In this document: one piece after another, positions 1-4,923 of the stretch
How the letters are laid out: every line of letters starts with the position of its first letter
Position numbering within the stretch: position 1 is the stretch's first letter
NCBI GenBank assembly: GCA_934757255.1
Contig: CAKVLL010000054.1
Coordinates: 1-5,362, forward strand
Source: an uncultured Candidatus Melainabacteria bacterium
GTDB taxonomy: Bacteria; Cyanobacteriota; Vampirovibrionia; Gastranaerophilales; Gastranaerophilaceae
Reading direction: 5' to 3'
DNA: 5,362 bases
Translations under genes and position numbers: made by a program
The notes under the pieces: generated by a model
The model's database searches: none
What the model was told of the DNA's origin: nothing
Seen by the model: only the letters and a program-made list of their open reading frames with translations

Positions 1-339
1 CTAATCAGAGATTTCTTGATTGAAGAAGAAAAAATGCTTATTTTAGAAACTGAAAACGGAGAAGTTGAAATTACATCATTTGAACAGTTGCAAAAACTGG
101 TTGACGATAGAGGTCAAAAAGGTTTGGCAATCCAAAGATTTAAAGGTCTTGGTGAAATGATGCCGCAACAATTGTGGGAAACAACAATGGACCCTGAAAC
201 AAGAACATTGTTGAAGGTTAATATTGAAGATGCTATGATGTGCGACCAGTTATTTGATATTTTGATGGGCGATAAGGTTGAACCTCGTCGTGATTTCATC
301 GAATCAAATGCTGTGTATGCAACAAATATTGATACATAG
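1..339 (+). CDS. gyrB: DNA gyrase subunit B, C-terminal end (5' truncated by window)
   Basis: This is the last 112 residues of the ATPase subunit of DNA gyrase, which with GyrA introduces negative supercoils. The reading frame is open from base 1, so the gene starts upstream; the TTG at 16 is an internal leucine codon, not a start. Visible residues cover the end of the TOPRIM domain and the GyrB C-terminal domain that contacts GyrA: QRFKGLGEM (residues 45-53 of the visible part), QLWETTMDP (57-65) and MGDKVEPRRDFIE (89-101). The tail 'FIESNAVYATNIDT' matches the usual GyrB ending (FIEENAL.A.NIDI) and argues against ParE, which has QLRETTM rather than QLWETTM. The stop TAG (337-339) is followed about 20 nt later by a terminator, so gyrB ends its transcription unit. 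Identification is firm; the missing N-terminal part cannot be judged. Confidence 0.96.
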   Translation, partial: LIRDFLIEEEKMLILETENGEVEITSFEQLQKLVDDRGQKGLAIQRFKGLGEMMPQQLWETTMDPETRTLLKVNIEDAMMCDQLFDILMGDKVEPRRDFIESNAVYATNIDT

Positions 340-359
340 AAATGTAGTTTATAATATTA

Positions 360-390
360 AAGGTGCATCAAATGATGCACCTTACTTTTT
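360..390 (+). terminator. Rho-independent terminator of gyrB
   Basis: A perfect 10-bp stem AAGGTGCATC / GATGCACCTT (360-369 and 374-383) with an AAAT loop is followed by ACTTTTT (384-390). It starts 20 nt after the gyrB stop and is a standard intrinsic terminator for the plus strand. Its last two stem bases and its T-tract are also the left side of a second hairpin (382-408). Confidence 0.85.
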
Positions 391-408
391 GTCGTTGACA
401 AAAAGTAA
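382..408. other. Perfect 12-bp palindromic hairpin overlapping the gyrB terminator tail
   Basis: TTACTTTTTGTC (382-393) and GACAAAAAGTAA (397-408) are exact reverse complements around a GTT loop. The left arm contains the T-tract of the gyrB terminator, and the loop and right arm contain a TTGACA -35 box (395-400). It could be a secondary termination structure, an operator for a dimeric regulator of the downstream promoter, or chance symmetry. Nothing in the sequence decides between these. Confidence 0.55.
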
Positions 409-423
409 CAAACCACATACAAT
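395..423 (+). promoter_or_regulatory. Sigma-70-type promoter upstream of the RelA/SpoT-like gene
   Basis: TTGACA (395-400) and TACAAT (418-423) are separated by exactly 17 bp; the -35 is consensus and the -10 matches 5 of 6. Transcription would begin near 430, giving a leader of about 150 nt before the ATG at 582. Two weaker alternatives exist: TTGACA at 473-478, whose best -10 is poor, and a perfect TATAAT at 551-556 without a good -35, which would give a leader of about 20 nt. The leader itself is AT-rich, and I see no convincing riboswitch fold in it. Confidence 0.5.
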
Positions 424-581
424 ACTTTTTTGAACAAATTTTCTAACAAATAGTCTAATTCATTAATTCAAGTTGACAATTTTTATGCTAATCTGTTTAC
501 ATATCTTAATAAAAAACAAAAAATAAGCAATTTTTTTTCTTTACCATTTTTATAATTTCAGAAGCGAAAGGTAGATTAAGT

Positions 582-1724
582 ATGAATATCCAAAAAATTT
601 CTGGTTTTATGCCAAAACTTACAATAACTAATCCTGATTCTAACAATAATCAAAGCACTACAACAAATTTTGGTTTAAAAATATCATCTCCACTACAACA
701 TGATACTGTTTCATTTAAAAACACAAATAAACTTGCAGCAAAATCTCTTGAAATAAATAGAACAACTGCACGTCATATTCATCAACACTTAATGCCACAG
801 GCAAGAGAAGCTTTTTCATATATAGACAATTTATTCGGTGATTTAGTTGTATCAACAAAAGAGCCTAAAAACCCTATCTTAAAAATCGCAAAAAGATTGA
901 AATCAGTAGATTCTATAAAAGAAAAAACCGGTAGCCGTAATTGGATGAAAACTGAAGAAATATTAGCAGTAGATGGTATGACCGACTTAATCGGTATGAA
1001 ATTTGTACTAAGAGATACTAATAAGTCTGTTGTTGATAGCGTATTAGGAAGATTTATTCCAGAAATAAAAGCCGGTAGAGCAGAAGTGTTAGAAATAGAA
1101 TGCAAACGCCCTGGAGTAGTAAAAGGCAAAGAAGAACATGAAGCCAATAAATACGACTACGCGAATATGAGTATGCTAAAGAAACTTGTTTCAATGCAAA
1201 ATGAATCATGGAAAAAAGGCGGAAGGAAACAAAAAATTTCACCAAACATTCCAATTGACTATACTCCAGCCAATTATTGTGCAACCCATTTCTTAATAAG
1301 AATTCCAGGCAAAGAACCAATTGTTTTTGAACTTCAAGTAATGGGCGATAATATGAACAAAGGTAAACGCGTAGATGATCCTGTTTATAAAGAACTTGCC
1401 GGCAAAGAACCGAAAGGTGTAACAGAAGATTTTAAAAAACTTTTTGAACCTTTAACTAATCCAAGATTCTTTGAAGCTGAAGGAGAAGAACGCGCCAAAG
1501 AAATTGTCGAAAACGCTAAGTCAATATTCAAAAAATATAGAGGTGAGGTAATGCTTTACCAAAGAGAAAAAGCCGATATGCCATATACAGGCAAAAAAGG
1601 CAGACACAAGGAAATGTTTTTGCCAATACCTTACAAATTATTCCCAAGTGATATTGAAGTAAAATACGGAATTTCATCTTTAGATTTTGACTACAACAAC
1701 ATTGCCAAAATGATAATAGATTAA
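582..1724 (+). CDS. RelA/SpoT-like (p)ppGpp synthetase domain protein, lineage-specific form
   Basis: This 380-residue protein appears to carry a nucleotide pyrophosphokinase (alarmone synthetase) fold and no HD hydrolase domain. Its core aligns with the RelA/SpoT synthetase: R105-x-K107-x3-S111-I112-x2-K115 corresponds to RxKxxxSIxxK (R241, K243, K251 in S. equisimilis Rel); D135 in 'TDLIGMKF' to the metal-binding D264; Y232-x3-H236 to Y308/H312 of GYxSxH; and E250-x-Q252 in 'FELQV' to catalytic E323 and Q325. The G and S of GYxSxH are replaced (NYCATH). Between D135 and Y232 it has about 97 residues, roughly twice the Rel spacing, including a lysine-rich insert (about 175-220). Residues 1-50 are Asn/Ser/Thr-rich and probably disordered, with 'NFGLK' and 'DTVSF'; residues 300-380 form an extra C-terminal region. 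At 380 residues it is longer than typical small alarmone synthetases (about 200-250). The ATG at 582 follows AAAGG (567-571). It stands alone with no obvious antitoxin neighbour. The fold is well supported; product and physiological role are inferred. Confidence 0.8.
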   Translation: MNIQKISGFMPKLTITNPDSNNNQSTTTNFGLKISSPLQHDTVSFKNTNKLAAKSLEINRTTARHIHQHLMPQAREAFSYIDNLFGDLVVSTKEPKNPILKIAKRLKSVDSIKEKTGSRNWMKTEEILAVDGMTDLIGMKFVLRDTNKSVVDSVLGRFIPEIKAGRAEVLEIECKRPGVVKGKEEHEANKYDYANMSMLKKLVSMQNESWKKGGRKQKISPNIPIDYTPANYCATHFLIRIPGKEPIVFELQVMGDNMNKGKRVDDPVYKELAGKEPKGVTEDFKKLFEPLTNPRFFEAEGEERAKEIVENAKSIFKKYRGEVMLYQREKADMPYTGKKGRHKEMFLPIPYKLFPSDIEVKYGISSLDFDYNNIAKMIID

Positions 1725-1782
1725 ATACCTTAGTGTAGAATTAAAATTATTCACTACTTAACATAAAATATCAAAAAGATTC

Positions 1783-1788
1783 AGGAGA
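1783..1788 (+). promoter_or_regulatory. Ribosome binding site of the D-2-hydroxyacid dehydrogenase gene
   Basis: AGGAGA lies 6 nt before the ATG at 1795, the strongest Shine-Dalgarno match in the window, and it fixes that start. A weak promoter candidate lies upstream (TTAAAA 1741-1746, 17 bp, TAAAAT 1764-1769). No T-tailed terminator separates this gene from the previous one, so read-through from 582-1724 is possible across the 70-bp gap. Confidence 0.7.
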
Positions 1789-1794
1789 AATTTT

Positions 1795-2814
1795 ATGAAA
1801 GTAGTATATTTTGATGTAGCAAATTATGAATATGATTATATTAAAAAAAGCAACGAAAATAAATTTGAATATTTAATTACCAATGAGTCGCTTAATGAAC
1901 TAATTCCCTTAAAACAAGAATATAAAGATGCTGAAATTATATCTGTTTTTACAACATCAAAAATAACAAAAAATGTATTAAAACAATTCAAAAATTTAAA
2001 ATTAATAACCTCTCGCTCCGTCGGTTTTAACCATATTGACATTGACTTCTGCAAAACAAATGGCATTATAGTAGAAAATTCACCTAATTACGGCAATCAA
2101 TCTGTTGCAGAATTCGCGCTTGCACTATTAATGGATGTTGTAAGAAAAGTAACATTTTCTTATCAAGAATATAAAAATGCTAACGTCACCCCAGATTGTT
2201 TTATGGGAATGGAATTAAATGGAAAAACAATGGGAATAATTGGACTTGGTGCAATTGGCAGCACCTTCGCAAAAATTTCACATGGTCTTGGGATGAAAAT
2301 TCTTGGTTTTGACAAAATAGAAAAAAAAGAATTAGCCAAAAATTATAATATACACTTTACTGATTTTGAAACATTATTAAAAGAATCAGATTTTATTTCT
2401 TTACATACCCCACTAAATAAAAATAACTATCATTTTTTTAACGAAAAATGTTTTAATATGATGAAAAAAACAGCAATATTAATCAACACAGGAAGAGGAG
2501 AACTAATTGACAGCGTAGCCTTGTTTAACGCACTTATAAACAAAAAAATATTAGGGGCTGGTTTAGATGTTTTAGAAAACGAACAGACAATGTCAGATTT
2601 TAATTATTCTCTTGGAATTAATCGCTTGGATAAATCAACATTAAAACAAACTGTTATCAATTCAAAATTATTCCAATTAAATAACGTGATAATCACACCA
2701 CATATAGCATATAATACTCAAGAAGCAATCGACAGAATATTAGTTACTACAATGGAAAATATAAATAATTTCTGTGCCGGTAAAATTCAAAATGAAGTTT
2801 TTAAACACTTTTAA
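1795..2814 (+). CDS. D-2-hydroxyacid dehydrogenase, D-lactate dehydrogenase-like
   Basis: This is a cytoplasmic NAD-dependent oxidoreductase of 339 residues, within the usual family length, probably reducing pyruvate to D-lactate or a similar 2-keto acid in fermentation. The N-terminal substrate half has 'SRSVGFNHID' (73-82). The Rossmann nucleotide fold starts with G150-L-G152-A-I-G155, and acidic D173 after strand two favours NAD over NADP. The catalytic set is R234 in 'NTGRGELID', E263 following 'GLDVLENE', and H303 in 'TPHIAYNT'. The Glu-to-His spacing is 40 residues against 32 in Lactobacillus D-LDH, because of a loop rich in Asn, Leu and Lys (about 266-295). The ATG follows AGGAGA. The gene stands alone, without metabolic partners. 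It uses ATA and AAT codons more freely than recA, which suggests modest expression. Family certain; D-lactate as substrate is likely but not proven, since VanH-like and other 2-keto acid reductases share these motifs. Confidence 0.88.
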   Translation: MKVVYFDVANYEYDYIKKSNENKFEYLITNESLNELIPLKQEYKDAEIISVFTTSKITKNVLKQFKNLKLITSRSVGFNHIDIDFCKTNGIIVENSPNYGNQSVAEFALALLMDVVRKVTFSYQEYKNANVTPDCFMGMELNGKTMGIIGLGAIGSTFAKISHGLGMKILGFDKIEKKELAKNYNIHFTDFETLLKESDFISLHTPLNKNNYHFFNEKCFNMMKKTAILINTGRGELIDSVALFNALINKKILGAGLDVLENEQTMSDFNYSLGINRLDKSTLKQTVINSKLFQLNNVIITPHIAYNTQEAIDRILVTTMENINNFCAGKIQNEVFKHF

Positions 2815-2902
2815 CATCCAAAATTCCTACTCAATTTATTAAGAATCACATATAATCCAAATTAAATGCACTTTTTTCTTCTACTAATAATAAGTAAAAT
2901 TT

Positions 2903-2911
2903 TGTTACAAT
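2903..2911 (+). promoter_or_regulatory. Candidate extended -10 promoter for the helix-turn-helix gene
   Basis: TGTTACAAT contains a TGn extension directly before a TACAAT -10 (5 of 6). There is no good -35 at 16-18 bp upstream, which extended -10 promoters tolerate. Transcription would start near 2918, about 60 nt before the ATG at 2979. A perfect TATAAT at 2851-2856, also without a -35, is an alternative. Confidence 0.35.
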
Positions 2912-2960
2912 TTGTGGAAATTAAATCATTTATTGATTAAAATATCTATTGGGTATAGAA

Positions 2961-2967
2961 AGAGGGG
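2961..2967 (+). promoter_or_regulatory. Ribosome binding site that decides the start at 2979
   Basis: AGAGGGG lies 11 nt before the ATG at 2979. A TTG at 2949 is in frame and would add ten residues, but it would place this purine-rich site inside the coding region and has no comparable site of its own. The ATG is therefore the better start. Confidence 0.6.
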
Positions 2968-2978
2968 AATTTTTTAAG

Positions 2979-3491
2979 ATGAACGCTAATCCGAATAAAG
3001 TGCTTTTACCTAATGACGTAAGAAAATTATTAAATGTAGATAATAAAGAGATAGTTGAACTTTGTAAAAAAACTTCAGTTAGCCCTAAAAAAGATAGTAG
3101 AGGACAAATCTATTTTTCAGTTGATGAAGTTAAAAAGTTGAGAAACGCAAAATCATCAGTTGTTGCAGAAATGAATGAAAAAAAGAAAGTGACATTACCC
3201 GTTATGACAAAACCTGATTCACAAGTAGTAGTTAATGGACTATTAGATACCCTAAACAAAATGGAAAACAACATTACAACTTCTATGACCAAACTTATTG
3301 ACGAAAAGTTAGAAGGCATGGACGATGTTGTTTTAGAACTTGTTAGATGCAAAACTGAAAACGAAAATTTAAAGAACAAAGTTAATGAATTGAATAAAGA
3401 AAACTTTAAGCTTAAAAATGCTTTGAATAGTTTCAAACCATTACTTTGCGGATTCTTTATTAAGAAGGAAGAAGATAATATATTATTGTAA
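2979..3491 (+). CDS. MerR-like helix-turn-helix protein with C-terminal coiled coil
   Basis: This 170-residue protein of unknown function starts at the ATG preceded by AGAGGGG. Residues about 9-56 resemble a MerR/excisionase-type winged helix: a helix-turn-helix 'PNDVRKLLNVDNKEIVELCK', then 'RGQIYFSVDEVKKLR', where the wing strand and last helix would be. Residues 60-90 form a Lys/Pro/Val linker. Residues 90-118 are helical, and 119-152 form a charged coiled coil with Leu/Val/Phe at heptad spacing, suggesting dimerisation. The end ('LLCGFFIKK...') is partly hydrophobic but too short for a clear membrane anchor. A DNA-binding regulator or a nucleoid/plasmid-segregation-type protein would both fit. 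The DNA-binding role is inference from the N-terminal pattern. Its stop lies 6 nt before the left arm of a 35-bp inverted repeat, and recA follows 159 nt downstream on the same strand with no ordinary terminator between, so co-transcription is possible. Confidence 0.65.
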   Translation: MNANPNKVLLPNDVRKLLNVDNKEIVELCKKTSVSPKKDSRGQIYFSVDEVKKLRNAKSSVVAEMNEKKKVTLPVMTKPDSQVVVNGLLDTLNKMENNITTSMTKLIDEKLEGMDDVVLELVRCKTENENLKNKVNELNKENFKLKNALNSFKPLLCGFFIKKEEDNILL

Positions 3492-3496
3492 TAGAA

Positions 3497-3632
3497 AGGG
3501 AATAAGGTAATAGGGTAATAAGGGAATAAGAAATTTTAAAATATTTTAAATAAAATGTGCTAATAATACGCAATATGTAAATAAAAAATTTAATACCTCT
3601 TATTCCCTTATTACCCTATTACCTTATTCCCT
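3497..3632. repeat. Element E1: perfect 35-bp inverted repeat of 8-nt units upstream of recA
   Basis: Bases 3497-3531 and 3598-3632 are exact reverse complements around a 66-nt AT-rich centre. Each arm is four 8-nt units, read on the plus strand of the left arm as GGGAATAA, GGTAATAG, GGTAATAA, GGGAATAA (3498-3529). The element fills almost the whole gap between the helix-turn-helix stop (3491) and the recA ribosome site (3637). No T-tract follows the right arm, so it is not a normal terminator. The centre contains ACGC (3568-3571) and TTTAATAC (3589-3596), which recur at nearly the same spacing in E2 beyond recA. There is no transposase gene and no clear target-site duplication. Best described as a MITE-like or structural repeat of unknown origin. 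Confidence 0.9.
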
Positions 3633-3636
3633 CAAG

Positions 3637-3643
3637 AAAAGGA
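3637..3643 (+). promoter_or_regulatory. recA ribosome binding site next to the E1 stem
   Basis: AAAAGGA lies 7 nt before the recA ATG (3651) and only 4 nt after the end of the E1 right arm (3632). In a transcript coming through from upstream, a 35-bp stem would sit against the ribosome landing site. No clear recA promoter and no LexA-type box (GAAC-N4-GTTC or the cyanobacterial GTAC-type) is visible between 3492 and 3650. Confidence 0.6.
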
Positions 3644-3650
3644 TTTAATC

Positions 3651-4667
3651 ATGGCAAAACCAACGGAAGAAACAAACGTATCAGATGAAAGAAATAAAGC
3701 ACTTAAGCTTGCGATAGAAAAAATTGAAAAAGATTTTGGTAAAGGCGCTATTATGAAGCTTGGTGATAAATCTGCTGTGAGCGTTGAAACTATTCCTACA
3801 GGCGCTTTGGCATTAGACGTTGCTCTTGGCGTTGGTGGCATTCCTCGTGGACGTATTATTGAAGTTTATGGGCCTGAATCATCAGGTAAAACAACTTTGG
3901 CACAACATATAGTTGCTGAATGTCAAAAAAAGGGCGGAATAGCAGCGTTTGTTGACGCAGAACACGCGCTAGATCCGGAATATGCCAGAAACCTTGGTGT
4001 AAATGTTGATGAACTTTTAATTTCTCAACCTGATACAGGCGAACAAGCTCTTGATATTACAGAAGAATTAGTTCGTTCAGGCGCTGTTGATATTATAGTT
4101 GTTGACTCTGTTGCAGCTCTTGTTCCAAAAGCCGAAATTGAAGGTTCTATGGAAGACCAACAAATGGGCTTACAAGCAAGATTAATGTCTAAGGCTTTGA
4201 GAAAATTAACAGGTATTATCGGTAAAACTAATACAACCGTTATCTTTATTAACCAATTAAGACAAAAAATTGGTGTTATGTATGGTAATCCTGAAACAAC
4301 AACAGGTGGTAATGCGCTTAAGTATTATGCTTCTGTTCGTCTTGAAATCAAACGTGTTGAAGGCATTAAAGGCGACGGCGAAGATGTTGGTAACCACGTA
4401 AGAGTTAGAATTTTGAAAAACAAAGTTGCTCCTCCGTTTAGAACAGCTGAGTTTGATATTATATTCGGAAAAGGTATTTGCAAAATCGGCAATATCCTTG
4501 ACGTTGCTGTTGATTTGGATATTGTGAAAAAAGCGGGTTCTTGGTTCAGCTTCAATGATGATAAACTAGGACAGGGTAGAGATAAAGCTAAAGAATTTCT
4601 AGCAAATAATCCTGAAATTTTAAATCAAGTTGAAACATTAGTTCGAGAAAAATTAGCTAATAGTTAA
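3651..4667 (+). CDS. recA: Recombinase RecA
   Basis: RecA forms ATP-dependent filaments on single-stranded DNA, drives homologous pairing and strand exchange, and in many bacteria triggers LexA cleavage. All core elements are present: Walker A GPESSGKTT (74-82), catalytic E104 in 'FVDAEHALDP', Walker B 'IIVVDSVAAL' (148-157, D152), DNA-binding loop L1 around 162-180 ('EIEGSMEDQQMGLQAR'), loop L2 from N201 to K224 with Q202 and 'GNPETTTGGNALK', and the C-terminal domain to 338. The protein ends in 'LVREKLANS', without the long acidic tail of E. coli RecA (353 residues), as in several other phyla. The ATG at 3651 has AAAAGGA 7 nt upstream. The gene is bracketed by repeat element E1 immediately upstream and by a terminator and element E2 downstream. 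Codon use is typical of a well-expressed housekeeping gene relative to its neighbours. No inteins, frameshifts or missing residues. Confidence 0.98.
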   Translation: MAKPTEETNVSDERNKALKLAIEKIEKDFGKGAIMKLGDKSAVSVETIPTGALALDVALGVGGIPRGRIIEVYGPESSGKTTLAQHIVAECQKKGGIAAFVDAEHALDPEYARNLGVNVDELLISQPDTGEQALDITEELVRSGAVDIIVVDSVAALVPKAEIEGSMEDQQMGLQARLMSKALRKLTGIIGKTNTTVIFINQLRQKIGVMYGNPETTTGGNALKYYASVRLEIKRVEGIKGDGEDVGNHVRVRILKNKVAPPFRTAEFDIIFGKGICKIGNILDVAVDLDIVKKAGSWFSFNDDKLGQGRDKAKEFLANNPEILNQVETLVREKLANS

Positions 4668-4707
4668 TCGGTGAAGAGTCGCTATTTTATTGAGTTTAAG
4701 AAAATAG

Positions 4708-4736
4708 TTGACAAGTACACTTAACTATGGTATAAA
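4708..4736 (+). promoter_or_regulatory. Near-consensus sigma-70 promoter downstream of recA
   Basis: TTGACA (4708-4713) and TATAAA (4731-4736) are separated by 17 bp, the best promoter match in the window (6/6 and 5/6). It would start transcription near 4743, only about 50 nt before a terminator, and the next gene downstream lies on the opposite strand. It therefore points to a small RNA or, if active far beyond the terminator, an antisense transcript into the efflux gene. Confidence 0.6.
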
Positions 4737-4742
4737 GTTATT

Positions 4743-4795
4743 GGGGTAAATGTATATTTTTGAGTCTTGCACACATTGCAAGACTTTCTTTTTTG
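4743..4795 (+). ncRNA. Candidate small RNA of about 50 nt between promoter and terminator
   Basis: The interval between the predicted start (about 4743) and the end of the T-tract (4794) would give an RNA of about 50 nt: a single-stranded 5' part of about 20 nt (GGGGUAAAUGUAUAUUUUUG) followed by a 9-bp terminator hairpin. This is the minimal form of a trans-acting small RNA, seed plus terminator. I do not recognise a known family. It could also be a fortuitous promoter in front of the recA terminator. Confidence 0.35.
4763..4794 (+). terminator. Rho-independent terminator downstream of recA
   Basis: AGTCTTGCA (4763-4771) and TGCAAGACT (4777-4785) form a perfect 9-bp stem with a CACAT loop, followed by TTCTTTTTT. 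It lies 96 nt after the recA stop and would end recA mRNA as well as any RNA started at about 4743. Confidence 0.85.
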
Positions 4796-4852
4796 TAACA
4801 AATTTCAATTCCAATCATACAGAATGAAATCTTATAAATACATCATTTCAAA

Positions 4853-4886
4853 GAATAATAAAAAGGGTTTGAGAAAACTCAAACCC
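4853..4886 (-). terminator. Rho-independent terminator for the minus-strand efflux gene
   Basis: On the minus strand GGGTTTGAG - TTTT - CTCAAACCC (stem 4865-4873 with 4878-4886) is followed by TTTTTATTATTC. It lies about 210 nt beyond the stop of the HlyD/EmrA-like gene, so the 3' untranslated region of that mRNA would contain the whole of element E2. The plus strand has no T-tract after the stem, so the terminator is directional. Confidence 0.75.
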
Positions 4887-4923
4887 ACAGAGTCGTAATA
4901 CTGAAATAGTCTAAAATTTTTAA

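Noticed and set aside
782..1320. Minus-strand open frames of 121 and 88 codons opposite the alarmone gene.
   Set aside because: They are shadows of the strong plus-strand gene, with no ribosome sites and no recognisable protein features.
1725..1770. Imperfect hairpin TAGTG...CACTA after the alarmone gene as a terminator.
   Set aside because: The stem is short with mismatches and AT-rich, and no T-tract follows.
2949..2978. TTG at 2949 as the start of the helix-turn-helix gene.
   Set aside because: It would put the AGAGGGG ribosome site inside the gene and lacks a site of its own; the ATG at 2979 fits better.
3497..3531. Resemblance of the E1 arm (TAGGGTAATA) to the I-SceI homing site (TAGGGATAACAGGGTAAT).
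   Set aside because: Only short pieces match, in a different order; they follow from the 8-nt repeat composition.
3492..3650. Search for a LexA/SOS box upstream of recA.
   Set aside because: No GAAC-N4-GTTC or GTAC-type palindrome is present; the only strong symmetry is E1.
4682..4707. CTATTTT/AAAATAG hairpin between recA and the promoter at 4708.
   Set aside because: Seven AT-rich pairs around a 12-nt loop are weak, and no T-tract follows; likely chance.
4750..4827. A 25-codon ORF (MYIFESCTHC...) with GGGG just upstream, in the candidate small RNA region.
   Set aside because: It reads straight through the terminator stem and T-tract, and the GGGG is only 3 nt from the ATG. The terminator explains the sequence better.
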